A DNA stretch of 64,000 nucleotides from Rhodanobacter sp. AS-Z3 (GCF_029224025.1 NZ_CP119392.1:3805001-3869000), one strand, 5' to 3'; positions 1 to 9,829 are shown, counted from the first letter of the stretch. The notes: generated from the sequence alone by a model not told the origin. Program-made: numbers and translations.

Positions 1-1
1 C

Positions 2-745
2 TGGGGCAAGGCATCGCCACCGCTGCAACAAGCCGTCGCGCAGTTTGTGGCTCGTGCATTGATTCCGCTGTTTGCCTACTTGATCCTGGTGAAATGGCTG
101 GAGCGCCGTCGCATCACCGAGCTGGCGCCAGTCACGCTGATCCCGCAGGGGTTGCTGGGCATCGCGTTTGGATTGGTTCTTTTCAGCACCGTCGTTGGGG
201 TCTTGTACCTGCTCGGCAGCTACCACGTGACCGGCAGCAACCCGAATGCGCCTTGGCTGCCAGCCTTGCTGGTGGTGGGATTGGGCGCTGGCATCGGCGA
301 GGAAATCATGTTCCGCGGCGTGTTGTTTCGCATGGTCGAAGAAGGTCTGGGCACGTGGGTGGCGCTGCTGATTTCGGCGTTGTTCTTTGGCGCCGTGCAT
401 CTGGGTAACCCCGGTGCCACGCTGTGGAGTTCGGCGGCCATCGCGATCGAGGCTGGCCTGCTGTTCGGCATGCTGTATCACGTGACCCGCTCGCTGCCGC
501 TGTGCATGGGTCTGCATGCGGCGTGGAACTTCGCCCAGGGCACCATCTACGGCATTCCGGTTTCCGGTACCGATGCGGAGGGCTGGCTGGTTTCAACCCG
601 TAGCGGACCGGACTGGCTGAGCGGCGGCGTGTTCGGTGCAGAAGCTTCGGTAATTGCGCTGGCACTGTGCTCGCTGTGCACGGTGGGGCTGATCGTCATT
701 GCGCTGCGCCGGGGCACCATCGTTCCGTTCCGCCGGCAGCGCTGA
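2..745 (+). CDS. CPBP family intramembrane metalloprotease, 5' end outside window
   Basis: The protein is a polytopic membrane protein of the CPBP (Abi, type II CAAX-prenyl-endopeptidase-like) family. The three family motifs are visible: EEIMFR near the middle, FGAVH about 35 residues later, and HAAWNF near the C-terminus. Their Glu and His residues form the presumed metal site in the membrane. The frame is open back to base 2, so the true start probably lies upstream. A GTG at 47 is the first possible start inside the window, but nothing specific supports it. Bacterial members have been linked to bacteriocin self-immunity, protein processing or anchoring, and the substrate here cannot be told. 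No partner gene is adjacent; the next gene begins 175 bases on. Confidence 0.85.
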   Translation, partial: WGKASPPLQQAVAQFVARALIPLFAYLILVKWLERRRITELAPVTLIPQGLLGIAFGLVLFSTVVGVLYLLGSYHVTGSNPNAPWLPALLVVGLGAGIGEEIMFRGVLFRMVEEGLGTWVALLISALFFGAVHLGNPGATLWSSAAIAIEAGLLFGMLYHVTRSLPLCMGLHAAWNFAQGTIYGIPVSGTDAEGWLVSTRSGPDWLSGGVFGAEASVIALALCSLCTVGLIVIALRRGTIVPFRRQR

Positions 746-919
746 GCGACAGCCACCACGCGCTGACCCTGCGACCTTTACCGCCAGCCCCGCACCGCCA
801 GCAGCTGGCCACGGCTGAACTACTCGCCCTGGGCGGACTTCGGTTTCTTCGACACAGCGGTTACCCTGCCGGTACGGTCGCCAACCGGCGTCCGACTCTC
901 GCTGGCATCGGATACCGTC

Positions 920-3900
920 ATGGCCCCCACCGACACCTTAAAACCTGCCACCCGCGACAGGACGAGTTCGTGGCTGGCCGACCAGCCCCTGCAACGCAAG
1001 GTGATGTTGGCCATCGGCCTGTTGCTGGGGCTGTTCCTGACTGCCAATCTGGTCATCCTTAGCTCTTTGCAGACGCAGGAAAATACCCGGCACTGGGCCA
1101 GCCATACCTATCGGGTGTTGTTGCAGATCAGCAGCGTGCGCCGGGCGGCACAGACCAGCCAGGTTGCCGCGCGTGGTTTTGTGTTGACGGGATCCGCCGC
1201 CGAACTCAATACATTTAGGACGTCCGCGCATGATATGGATCTGCGCATTGCCGAATTGCGCCCGCTGCTGGTCGACAACCCGCTGCAGCAGATCCGAACG
1301 GATAGCGTGGCATCGCTGGCCACGAGCTGGCAGCACGAGATTATCGAACGGGCCGTGCTGCCATTGCAGCAATGGAATCCGAACGATCCCAAAGCCGATT
1401 GGCAGCGGCAGCAGATCCAGAAGAATTTTCTGACGCAGCGCACGGCCCGCATCGAAGACTTGTCGGCGGTGCTGGACCAGATGGTTGTGGAGGAAAACCG
1501 TCTGCTGGCCGAGCGCAACCATGCACTCGATACCAACCTGAGCCGAACCAAGGCGATCAACGCGTTGACCATCCTGCTGGGCATTCTGCTCGGCATCTTC
1601 GTCATCCGACTCACCTCGTCGCTGGTCATCCGACCCCTGCGCCGACTCACCGACCAGATGACGCGGCTGTCCAACCACGATCACGACTTCGAAATACGCC
1701 AACCGAATCGCCGCGACGAAGTCGGCGAGATCGCGCGGGCGCTGCGGGTGTTCAAGCAGATGTCGCTGGACACCGAGGGACGCACATGGATCCGCGCCAA
1801 CGTGTCGGATATTGCCCAGACCTTGCTGCAAACCTCATCCCACAAGGAATTTGCACAAGGACTGATCAGCGAACTGGTGCCGCTGTGCAATGCCGGCATT
1901 GGCCTGTTCTATGCCTACGACAAGGAGCGCCAACGGCTGGACCTGTTGGGCAGCTACGGACTGCGCCTGAGCAATCGTTCGGCTGAACAGTACATGCCGG
2001 GCGAAGGCCTGGTCGGCCAGTGTGCAACGGAGCGCAAGCCGATCATCTTGACTGATGTGCCAGCCGACTACCTGCACATCGATTCCGGTTCCGGTGAGGC
2101 CACGCCACGGCATGTCGCGATCCTGCCATTGCTCTATCGCGACGCGCTGATCGGTGTGCTGGAGCTGGCCAGCTTTGCGCCGCTGACCGCGCTGCAACAG
2201 TCACTGCTGGACGAGTTGCTGCCGATCGTGGCGCTGGCCATGGAAAACCTCAACCAGGCGGTGCATACCCAGGACTTGTTGATCCAGACACGCGAGCAGG
2301 CCGACGAACTGCGTGTATCCGAGCTGGTCATGCGCCAACAAAAGGAGGTGTTGCACGAAAGCAACGAGACGCTGATGGCGAAGACAGCCGAACTGGAGGA
2401 GCAGTCAAAGCGCCTGATGGCCAGCAAGGAGGAACTTCGTTCATCCAATGAGGAGCTGCGCGAGAAGACTGAAAGCCTGAACCGGCACAAGCATGTCATG
2501 GAGGACCTGCAGCGCGAAACCGAGGAAAAGGCCAGCGAACTGGCGCGCGCCAGCCAGTACAAGTCAGAGTTCCTCGCCAACATGTCGCACGAATTGCGTA
2601 CCCCGCTGAACAGCCTGCTGATTCTGTCGCGCAGTCTTGCGGACAACGAAACCGGCAACCTCGATGAGGAACAGATCGAATCGGCGCAGATCATCCACGA
2701 TGCCGGCAACAGCTTGCTGAACCTGATCAACGACATCCTGGATCTGTCCAAGGTCGAAGCGGGCAAGATGGAGCTGATGATCGAGGAGCTCGTACTCACG
2801 GAACTGGGCAAACGCCTGCAACGGAACTTCGTGCACGTTGCCCACAACAAGCGACTGGCGTTCAACCTGTCCATCGAGCCCGGACTACCCGCCACGCTGG
2901 CCACCGACGGCAACCGGGTGGAACAGATCACCAACAACCTGCTCAGCAACGCATTCAAGTTCACTGTCGCCGGATCAGTGAGCTTGCACATCGGCCGCGC
3001 ACCGGCTGAGCTGAACATTCCCGCGGCGCTGGGTGAGCAGCCACTCATTGCGATCAGCGTCACCGACACTGGCATCGGTATTCCACAGGACAAGCTGGAG
3101 CGCGTCTTCAACGCGTTCGAGCAGGTTGATGCAGGCACCAGCCGTCAGTTCGGTGGAACCGGACTGGGTCTGACTATTTCACGTCGCATGGCGCAACTGC
3201 TCGGCGGTGACGTGGTACTTCAAAGTGAAGCCGGTCGGGGCAGCCGCTTCATCCTGCTGTTACCGGAAACACCGCCCGCCATATCTTCCGCGATGGACGA
3301 GGAAGACGATGCCGCCAGCGTGCTGAGCCTGCCGCGTGTGCCGACATCACTGCGCGCCGCAAGCATCGAAGACGATCGCAACACGCTGCAGCCGGGTCAG
3401 GTCATTATTCTCGTCGTCGAAGATGACCCAGCCTTCGTGCGCATTCTGATCGACATGATCCATCGCAAAGGCTATCGCGCGCTCGCGGCGACGGACGGTG
3501 AAAGCGGCTTGCGGCTGGCGCACCAATATCACCCCGCTGGCATTTTGCTGGATATCGCGCTGCCCGTGATGGATGGCTGGACCGTGCTGGATCGACTCAA
3601 GGCCGACCCGGCCACCCGCGGCATTCCAGTACATTTTGTGTCGGTCAGTGACTCGCGCAGTCGCGGCATGAAGCGAGGCGCGATCGGTTTCCTGACCAAG
3701 CCGGTGAGCCGTGAATCCATTGGCACCGCGCTGGATCGGTTGTTGCGCTTCGGCGAAGGCAAGCAACGGCGACTGCTGGTGGTGGAAGACGATGCCAGTT
3801 CGCGCAAGGCCATTCGCATGGCCTTGCGCGCCCACCATGTCGAGGTGGACGAGGCCAACTGTGCCGAAGACGCGCTGCCAAAGATCATCAGCCAGGAATA

Positions 3901-4561
3901 CGACTGCGTGGTGCTGGACCTTGGCTTGCCCGGCATGTCAGGGCTGCAATTGATGGAACACCTGTCGGTGACCATGGAAACCATCCCGCCGGTAGTGGTG
4001 TATTCCGCCCGTGATCTCGACGCCGGGGAAGAAGCCAAGCTGCGCAAATATGCCGAGGCGATCGTGCACAAGGGCGCACGCTCAAGCGAGCGCCTGCTGC
4101 ACGAAGTGGCTGCGTTCCTGCAGGACGTGCACAAACCGGCGGCGGTACCGGGCAGCGGCCGAGCATCACAGATTTCGCTGACTGGCCAGCGCGCACTGCT
4201 GGTGGACGATGACATGCGCAACCTGTTCGCCCTGTCCAAGGTGCTGCGTAGCTGGGGCATGCAGGTAAGCATGGCGCAAGACGGCTACAAGGCACTCAAG
4301 GCGCTGGACGACGAAGCGCGCCCCGCCGTCGTGCTGATGGATATCATGATGCCGGGGATGGACGGTTACGCGACGATCAAGGCGATTCGCCAACGCGCCG
4401 AGTTCGCCAGCTTGCCGATCATCGCGGTAACCGCCAAGGCGATGGCCGGCGACCGGGAGAAATGCATCGAGATGGGTGCCAATGACTACCTGTCCAAACC
4501 CATCAACATCGACAAGCTCGCCGCCGTCATTCGCACCTGGTTGCCTAAAGTGGAGTCCTGA
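920..4561 (+). CDS. Hybrid sensor histidine kinase with CHASE3-like, HAMP, GAF and three receiver domains
   Basis: This is a 1213-residue membrane-bound hybrid kinase. A first membrane helix lies at about residues 29-51. A roughly 160-residue periplasmic helical segment resembling CHASE3 follows, then a second helix at about 213-236, HAMP (237-290), GAF (about 295-445) and a long coiled coil (about 450-545). The HisKA box HELRTPLN has its His near residue 557. The ATPase has an N box near 675, DTGIGIP, and the GTGLGL G box. Three receivers follow, with phospho-acceptor Asp in LLDIALPVMDG, VLDLGLPGMSG and LMDIMMPGMDG. All three keep the paired acidic residues (VEDD, VEDD, VDDD). The architecture resembles phosphorelay kinases upstream of c-di-GMP proteins. 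The REC-GGDEF gene follows about 110 bases on, so it is a likely partner. I see no strong ribosome-binding site before the ATG. The ligand is unknown. Confidence 0.9.
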   Translation: MAPTDTLKPATRDRTSSWLADQPLQRKVMLAIGLLLGLFLTANLVILSSLQTQENTRHWASHTYRVLLQISSVRRAAQTSQVAARGFVLTGSAAELNTFRTSAHDMDLRIAELRPLLVDNPLQQIRTDSVASLATSWQHEIIERAVLPLQQWNPNDPKADWQRQQIQKNFLTQRTARIEDLSAVLDQMVVEENRLLAERNHALDTNLSRTKAINALTILLGILLGIFVIRLTSSLVIRPLRRLTDQMTRLSNHDHDFEIRQPNRRDEVGEIARALRVFKQMSLDTEGRTWIRANVSDIAQTLLQTSSHKEFAQGLISELVPLCNAGIGLFYAYDKERQRLDLLGSYGLRLSNRSAEQYMPGEGLVGQCATERKPIILTDVPADYLHIDSGSGEATPRHVAILPLLYRDALIGVLELASFAPLTALQQSLLDELLPIVALAMENLNQAVHTQDLLIQTREQADELRVSELVMRQQKEVLHESNETLMAKTAELEEQSKRLMASKEELRSSNEELREKTESLNRHKHVMEDLQRETEEKASELARASQYKSEFLANMSHELRTPLNSLLILSRSLADNETGNLDEEQIESAQIIHDAGNSLLNLINDILDLSKVEAGKMELMIEELVLTELGKRLQRNFVHVAHNKRLAFNLSIEPGLPATLATDGNRVEQITNNLLSNAFKFTVAGSVSLHIGRAPAELNIPAALGEQPLIAISVTDTGIGIPQDKLERVFNAFEQVDAGTSRQFGGTGLGLTISRRMAQLLGGDVVLQSEAGRGSRFILLLPETPPAISSAMDEEDDAASVLSLPRVPTSLRAASIEDDRNTLQPGQVIILVVEDDPAFVRILIDMIHRKGYRALAATDGESGLRLAHQYHPAGILLDIALPVMDGWTVLDRLKADPATRGIPVHFVSVSDSRSRGMKRGAIGFLTKPVSRESIGTALDRLLRFGEGKQRRLLVVEDDASSRKAIRMALRAHHVEVDEANCAEDALPKIISQEYDCVVLDLGLPGMSGLQLMEHLSVTMETIPPVVVYSARDLDAGEEAKLRKYAEAIVHKGARSSERLLHEVAAFLQDVHKPAAVPGSGRASQISLTGQRALLVDDDMRNLFALSKVLRSWGMQVSMAQDGYKALKALDDEARPAVVLMDIMMPGMDGYATIKAIRQRAEFASLPIIAVTAKAMAGDREKCIEMGANDYLSKPINIDKLAAVIRTWLPKVES

Positions 4562-4672
4562 AATTTCCAGCGGCAATGCGCGGCCAAGCACGCCGGGCTT
4601 CACGCCAGCAGAGGCGCTTATCAGCTAGGGTAGCTGGCCAAAACAGCAACTGGGCGAAGGGTGGCGAGGCGG

Positions 4673-5668
4673 ATGACAGCAAAAATTCTCATCGTTGACG
4701 ACACGCCGGCCAACCTCGTGGCAATGCGCCGTCTGCTGGCGCGTAGCGGCGCGGAGCTGATCGAGGCCAGCAGCGGCAACCAGGCGCTGGCGTTATGCCT
4801 GGATCACCAATTCGCCCTGATCCTGCTCGATGTCAACATGCCTGACATGGATGGCTTCGAGGTCGCCAGCCTGCTTGGCGAAGCCGAGCACTTCAACGAG
4901 ACGCCGATCATCTTCGTCACGGCCGCCTATGTTGACGACATGAACCGGCTCAAGGGCTATCACTCCGGCGCCGTCGACTACATCGCCAAGCCGATCAACG
5001 ACGTGATCCTGCAGGCCAAGGTTCGTGTATTCCTGGAACTGCACTCGGCGCGCATGAAGCTGAGTGAAGCCATGAGCGAACTGGCAGAGCGCAACGAAGC
5101 CCTGAAACGCGAGATTGCCGAACGCAAGCTGGTGGAAGAAATGGTGCGTCATCAGGCCAGCCACGATGCGCTGACCGGCCTGCCCAATCGCGTGCTGTTC
5201 TACGACCGCCTGCACGGTGCAATCCAGCGCGCCAATCGTCACCAGAACCGCTTTGCACTGGCCTACATCGACATCGACGGCTTCAAGGGCGTCAACGACA
5301 ACCACGGTCATGCCACCGGTGACGCGCTGCTGCAGGAAATTTCCAAGCGTCTGACCCAGCAGCTGCGCGGCAACGATACCGTGGCGCGACTGGGCGGCGA
5401 TGAGTTCGCGTTGATCCTCGAAGAAATCGACGACCCGCAAGTAGCCCTGCGCTTGTGCCAGACCCTCTGCGAAACCCTCGCCGAACCCTGCCATCTACGC
5501 GTCAACGGCGAGCTGATCGAGGTGCACGTCAGCGGCAGCATCGGTATCGCCGCGTATGCACCGAGCGGACTTGGCGATGCCGATGAGCAGCTGATTCACG
5601 CGGCAGATCGCGCCATGTACGAAGCCAAACGCGACGGCAAGAATCGCTGCGTGCTGGCGACCCAATGA
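4673..5668 (+). CDS. Response regulator diguanylate cyclase (REC-GGDEF)
   Basis: A receiver domain (ILIVDDTPANL, phospho-acceptor Asp in LLDVNMPDMDGF, conserved Lys in YIAKPI) is joined by a short helical linker to a GGDEF domain. The signature is intact in ARLGGDEFAL, and an RxxD inhibitory I-site (RGND) lies five residues before it. The protein should therefore be an active, product-inhibited cyclase making cyclic-di-GMP from GTP. I chose the ATG at 4673; a GTG at 4661 is in frame but would add four residues ahead of the usual receiver start. The gene follows the hybrid kinase on the same strand, making that kinase its probable phosphodonor (inference). It ends at a hairpin shared with the convergent fadE. 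Confidence 0.9.
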   Translation: MTAKILIVDDTPANLVAMRRLLARSGAELIEASSGNQALALCLDHQFALILLDVNMPDMDGFEVASLLGEAEHFNETPIIFVTAAYVDDMNRLKGYHSGAVDYIAKPINDVILQAKVRVFLELHSARMKLSEAMSELAERNEALKREIAERKLVEEMVRHQASHDALTGLPNRVLFYDRLHGAIQRANRHQNRFALAYIDIDGFKGVNDNHGHATGDALLQEISKRLTQQLRGNDTVARLGGDEFALILEEIDDPQVALRLCQTLCETLAEPCHLRVNGELIEVHVSGSIGIAAYAPSGLGDADEQLIHAADRAMYEAKRDGKNRCVLATQ

Positions 5669-5673
5669 AACGG

Positions 5674-5702
5674 ATGCCGCCACCGGGAAGCGGTGGCGGC
5701 AT
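5674..5702. terminator. Hairpin between convergent genes
   Basis: An 11-bp perfect stem (5674-5684 with 5692-5702) and a 7-base loop lie between the stop of the REC-GGDEF gene and the stop of fadE. There is no clear T tract on either strand, so it may be a weak bidirectional terminator or an mRNA 3'-end stabiliser. Confidence 0.45.
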
Positions 5703-5713
5703 GATCGAAGCGA

Positions 5714-8173
5714 TTAGTCCCCGGCGGAGTTGACCGGACGAATCTTGAACGCACGCAATTCGTCGGTATCGAAATCGTCCACCGAGATGAACTCGAACAC
5801 GCCCTCGCGCACCCGGCGCAACAAGTCAGCCTCGGCCTCCGAGATCAGCCCAGCCTGCTGGGCTTCGACGAGCTGCTCCAGATAGTCGTGCGACTTGAAC
5901 TGGCCGGACTTCAGCGCCTTGCCGAACTTGCGATCCACCGGCTCGGCCGCGATCACGTCGGGCAACAGCGCCTTCATGCGACCGATCGTGTTGTTTGGCG
6001 TGGGCGTGGTGTAAACCCATTCGGTGAGACGATCGAGCGCTTCGTTCGGTGCCGTGAGCAGCGCGGCAACCCGACGCCCCAGGCGATCCGACGGCGGCAC
6101 TTCGCGACGGCCCAGCGGAAACACCAGCGCGCGCAACAACCACGCCACCGGGCGCACCGGAAAGTTGCGAATGGCACCATCCAGCGCGTTCTGGATCAGC
6201 CACATGCACTGGTGGAAACCCCAGGCCAGGAACGGTCGATCCGCCTCCGGCCGGCCATTGTCTTCGTATTGCTTGAGCATGCTGCTGGCGATGTACAGAT
6301 AGCTCAGCACGTCACCCAGGCGCGCAGACAACTTTTCCTTGAACTTCAACTTGCCGCCAAGCACGCCCATGAACACATCGGCACACAACGCCAGCGCGGC
6401 CGAGTAGCGATCCAGCTTGCGGTAGTAGCGACGCGTATAGGCGTCACCCGCGGTTTCACCGATGCTGGCACCGCTCAGGCCCATGGCCAGGCTGCGCACC
6501 GCATTGGAGATGCCGAAGCCGATATGGTTGAACAGCAAGCGATCGAAAACTTTCAACTGCTCGTCGCGATCCGTGATCGACAGTGCCTGCATTTCCTTCA
6601 GTACATACGGATGGCAGCGAATGGCGCCCTGACCGAAGATCATCAGGCTGCGCGTCATGATGTTCGCGCCTTCCACGGTAATCGCGATCGGCACCGCCGA
6701 CCAGCCACGCCCGGCGTAGTTGCTTGGCCCGAGTTGCACCGCCTTGCCGCCGTGCACATCCATGGTATCGCTGGCGATCTGTCGCGCCCATTCAGTGGCG
6801 TGGTACTTGGCGATGGCGGACGGCACCGCGGGCTTCTCGCCGCGATCAACGGCGGCCGCTGTCGCACGCGACAACGCCGCGGTGGCGTAGGTCAGGCCGC
6901 CAATGCGCGCCAACGCTTCCTCGACGCCTTCGAAACGGGCAACCGCCAGACCGAACTGCTTTCGCATGCGGGCATACGCACCGGTGGCCAGCGCGGAGGC
7001 GCGCATACCGCCAGTGGCATTGGACGGCAGCGAGATCGCGCGCCCCACCGACAGGCATTCGACCAGCATGCGCCAGCCGTGACCGGCCATGTGCGGGCCA
7101 CCGATCAGCACCGACAGCGGCGCGAAAATATCTTTCCCGCGCACCGGCCCATTCTGGAACGGCACGTTCAACGGGAAGTGGCGACGACCGATCTCCAGCC
7201 CCGGTGTCGAGCGCGGCAACAGCGCGAGGGTGATGCCGAGGTCTTCCTTGTCACCGAGCAGATGCTGCGGATCGAACATGCGGAAGGCCAGACCGACCAC
7301 CGTGGCGACCGGTGCCAGCGTGATGTAGCGCTTGTCGAAGTTGAGCCTGATGCCCAGCGTCTCCACGCCATCCACGATCTGCTTGCAAACAATACCGGTG
7401 TCGGGAATCGAGGTGGCGTCCGAACCGGCATACGGTCCGGTCAGCGCGAAGCAGGGAATTTCCTCGCCCACGGCCAGCCGCGGCAAGTAGTGATTCTTCT
7501 GTTCGTCGCTGCCGTAATGCAGCAGTAGTTCGGCGGGTCCGAGCGAGTTCGGCACGGCCACCGTCGAGGCCACTGTCGCCGACATGCTGTTGAGTTTCTG
7601 CAGCACCGCCGAATGCGCCAGCGCGGAGAACTGCAGGCCGCCGTACTGCTTGGGAATGATCATGCCGAAGAAGCGGTTCTTCTTGATGAACTCCCACACG
7701 TTCGGTGGCAAGTCGGCCAGCTCGTGGGTGATCTGCCAGTCATCGATCATCGCGCAAAGTTGTTCGACCGGGCCGTCCATGAAGGCCTGCTCTTCCACAC
7801 TCAACTCGGGCTTCGGCTGCTTGAGCAGCTCGTGCCAGTCCGGCTTGCCGGAAAACAGCTCGCCTTCGAAGCCGACCGTGCCAGCCTCCAGCGCGGTCTG
7901 CTCGGTCTCCGACAACTTCGGCGTGACCTTGGCGAACATTTTCAGCAAGGGCGCGCTGATCTGGCTGCGACGGAAGTCCACCAGCAGCAGCGGCACCGCA
8001 ATCAGCAGTTCGATGATCAACAGGATCGCCATGGTCCACGGCGCATGAGCCAGCAACCCCACCACCAGCGTGGCGATGATGGTGACGAGCGCCCAGGTAC
8101 GCAGGCTGGTGCGGTGGTAGGCGCAGGCGCCGGTGGCAATCAACGCCGCCAGCAAGGTCAGTAGCACGGACAT
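5714..8173 (-). CDS. fadE: Acyl-CoA dehydrogenase, FadE type with DUF1974
   Basis: The 819-residue protein matches the long FadE architecture (E. coli FadE is 814 residues) and catalyses the first, FAD-dependent step of fatty-acid beta-oxidation. Two N-terminal hydrophobic stretches (about residues 3-20 and 28-66) are followed by the dehydrogenase core. FCFALTGPYAGSD-like and DVHGGKAVQLG segments are visible, and then a roughly 280-residue C-terminal DUF1974 region. The ATG has a GAGG ribosome site 7 bases upstream that overlaps the stop of the hydrolase gene 9 bases away. The two genes are therefore almost certainly co-transcribed and perhaps translationally coupled. Regulation probably comes from the divergent TetR gene. 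Confidence 0.95.
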   Translation of the reverse strand: MSVLLTLLAALIATGACAYHRTSLRTWALVTIIATLVVGLLAHAPWTMAILLIIELLIAVPLLLVDFRRSQISAPLLKMFAKVTPKLSETEQTALEAGTVGFEGELFSGKPDWHELLKQPKPELSVEEQAFMDGPVEQLCAMIDDWQITHELADLPPNVWEFIKKNRFFGMIIPKQYGGLQFSALAHSAVLQKLNSMSATVASTVAVPNSLGPAELLLHYGSDEQKNHYLPRLAVGEEIPCFALTGPYAGSDATSIPDTGIVCKQIVDGVETLGIRLNFDKRYITLAPVATVVGLAFRMFDPQHLLGDKEDLGITLALLPRSTPGLEIGRRHFPLNVPFQNGPVRGKDIFAPLSVLIGGPHMAGHGWRMLVECLSVGRAISLPSNATGGMRASALATGAYARMRKQFGLAVARFEGVEEALARIGGLTYATAALSRATAAAVDRGEKPAVPSAIAKYHATEWARQIASDTMDVHGGKAVQLGPSNYAGRGWSAVPIAITVEGANIMTRSLMIFGQGAIRCHPYVLKEMQALSITDRDEQLKVFDRLLFNHIGFGISNAVRSLAMGLSGASIGETAGDAYTRRYYRKLDRYSAALALCADVFMGVLGGKLKFKEKLSARLGDVLSYLYIASSMLKQYEDNGRPEADRPFLAWGFHQCMWLIQNALDGAIRNFPVRPVAWLLRALVFPLGRREVPPSDRLGRRVAALLTAPNEALDRLTEWVYTTPTPNNTIGRMKALLPDVIAAEPVDRKFGKALKSGQFKSHDYLEQLVEAQQAGLISEAEADLLRRVREGVFEFISVDDFDTDELRAFKIRPVNSAGD

Positions 8174-8182
8174 CTCAACACC

Positions 8183-9088
8183 TCATTGCGATGAAACGCC
8201 GCCGGCAGTCGGCCGGTCGACGGGGAGTGAATCCAGACTCTGCACGAAGCGCACGACTTCGCGTGTGAAAGCATCATTCGCGTCACCAGCCACCATGTGG
8301 GTGGCGTGCGGCAGCTCGATATGTATGGCATGCGGCACCAGCTGCAGAAATTCGTCGACGGTGGCGCGCGACACGACATCGCTGCGTGCACCGGACAGCA
8401 GCAGCACGGGCACGTCGATCTTCGTCGCTGCCGCCTGCAGGCGCGGCTGGTAGCGCTCGCTTTCCTGCACCAGGTCGCCGGCCAGCAAGGCAGGGTCCCA
8501 GTGCCAGCGCAGTCGGCCATCAATGCCTTCGCGCAGCAACGGGCGCAATTGCTGCTCGCTCTTGCGTTCGCGTCGTTGCGGCAGATAGGCGGCGATCTGC
8601 TCGGCCGCGTCGGCATAACTGTCGAAGCCGTCCGGATGCGCCTGCATGAAAGCGAGGATGCGTTCTACCCCGGCGGTTTCCCAGCGTGGCGTGATGTCGA
8701 CCAGCACCAGCGCACGAAACGGCGCGGGATGTGTTTCCCCGGCCAGCACCATGCCGAGCAGACCGCCCATCGAAGCACCCACCAGAATCGGCAGTTGCGG
8801 CTGGGCGGCGGCGACGCGGCGCAGGTCGTCGGCGAACTGATCCATGTGGTAGCCGCCAGCACCGACCAGCCGATCACTCTCGCCATGACCACGGCTGTCG
8901 AACGTCACGCAACGGCAGCCGGCATCCGCCAATGCTGACGCCGCGCCATTCCAGGCGTGGCGGGTCTGGCCGAAGCCGTGCGCGAACAACAAGCCGGGGG
9001 CACCGTGGGCGTGACGCGTCTCCATCGCCAGCGTCAGATCGGCGACTTCGAAACGAGTGCAGGTGGCGGGGAATGGATGAACGACCAT
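8183..9088 (-). CDS. Alpha/beta hydrolase
   Basis: This 301-residue single-domain alpha/beta hydrolase has the oxyanion motif FAHGFGQ near the N-terminus, a nucleophile elbow GASMGG, a downstream acid in the LLLSGARSD region, and a C-terminal catalytic His in PHATHMV. It has no signal peptide and is cytoplasmic. The substrate is unknown. Its position as first gene of the fadE transcription unit suggests an esterase or thioesterase acting on fatty-acyl or ester substrates that feed beta-oxidation (inference). A weak promoter (TTGACG at 9125-9120, CATACT at 9101-9096, 18-base spacer) places the transcript start at or next to the ATG, suggesting a leaderless mRNA. It is divergent from the TetR gene. 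Confidence 0.88.
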   Translation of the reverse strand: MVVHPFPATCTRFEVADLTLAMETRHAHGAPGLLFAHGFGQTRHAWNGAASALADAGCRCVTFDSRGHGESDRLVGAGGYHMDQFADDLRRVAAAQPQLPILVGASMGGLLGMVLAGETHPAPFRALVLVDITPRWETAGVERILAFMQAHPDGFDSYADAAEQIAAYLPQRRERKSEQQLRPLLREGIDGRLRWHWDPALLAGDLVQESERYQPRLQAAATKIDVPVLLLSGARSDVVSRATVDEFLQLVPHAIHIELPHATHMVAGDANDAFTREVVRFVQSLDSLPVDRPTAGGVSSQ

Positions 9089-9186
9089 ACGTAGGAGTAT
9101 GGATTGCTCCGACGAACCTCGTCAACCTCGCCGCCTGTACCGGCAGCATCGCCGCTGGCGCTTGTATCCGCCCGACCCACGACAGT

Positions 9187-9207
9187 GCATGCATTACAAA
9201 TGCATGC
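9187..9207. promoter_or_regulatory. Perfect palindrome, candidate TetR operator
   Basis: A 9-bp perfect inverted repeat (GCATGCATT, spacer ACA, AATGCATGC) sits between the divergent alpha/beta hydrolase-fadE unit and the TetR gene. Allowing one bulged base it extends outward to GACAG/CTGTC. It ends 21 bases before the TetR ATG. Size, symmetry and position are typical of a TetR-family operator used for autorepression and control of the divergent unit. This is inference from position. Confidence 0.6.
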
Positions 9208-9227
9208 TGTCTGGCTACCATACGGAC

Positions 9228-9806
9228 ATGAATGTAAGCAGCAAGCCAGAACGCACCCGGCTATCGGCCGAAGATTGGGAACTCGCCGCCCTGCAGCTGA
9301 TCGCCGAACAGGGCGTGGGCGCGTTGGCCGTTGAAGCACTGGCCCGCCAGCTCGGCGTGACCAAGGGCAGCTTCTATTGGCATTTCCGCACTCGCGAAGC
9401 CTTGTTGCTTGCGGCGCTGGAGCGCTGGGAGCAGTACGGCGAGCGCGAAGTGCTTGGCCAGATCGAGCAGATCAGCGATCCGCGCGAACGCCTGCCCGAG
9501 CTGTTCCGTCGAGTGGCCCACGAGTTGCAGCCGCATCGGGTCTATGCCGCGCTGTTGAAGGCACTGGATCATCCACAGGTGGTGCCGGTGATTGCCCGGG
9601 TATCGCAGCGACGCATGGAATTCCTCACCACCGCGTATCGCGAGTCCGGCCTGCCGCCGCCGCAAGCATTGAACCGGGCACGGCTGACGTATGCCGCCTA
9701 TGTCGGTTTCCTGCAGCTCAACTTCACGCTGGGGCTGCCACGGTTGAATCTGGAAGAGTTCGACGCCTATGTCGAACACATGATCGCGGTGCTGATTCCA
9801 GCTTGA
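9228..9806 (+). CDS. TetR family transcriptional regulator
   Basis: The protein is 192 residues. The N-terminal helix-turn-helix is typical of TetR: LAVEALARQLGVTKGSFYWHF at about residues 25-45. A helical C-terminal ligand-binding region follows. I chose the ATG at 9228 because the family starts shortly before the HTH; upstream in-frame codons run through the intergenic palindrome. The gene is divergent from hydrolase-fadE with the 21-bp palindrome between, the usual arrangement for a repressor and its target. A fatty-acyl-CoA or ester ligand is plausible but not shown. The gene ends at a strong intrinsic terminator. Confidence 0.9.
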   Translation: MNVSSKPERTRLSAEDWELAALQLIAEQGVGALAVEALARQLGVTKGSFYWHFRTREALLLAALERWEQYGEREVLGQIEQISDPRERLPELFRRVAHELQPHRVYAALLKALDHPQVVPVIARVSQRRMEFLTTAYRESGLPPPQALNRARLTYAAYVGFLQLNFTLGLPRLNLEEFDAYVEHMIAVLIPA

Positions 9807-9829
9807 GACAGCGCCCCCGCAAACCCTTG

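Noticed and set aside
5888..7528. 546-residue open frame on the plus strand
   Set aside because: It lies entirely inside fadE on the other strand. The predicted protein is Arg/His/Gln-rich with no family motifs, as expected for the antisense of a high-GC gene.
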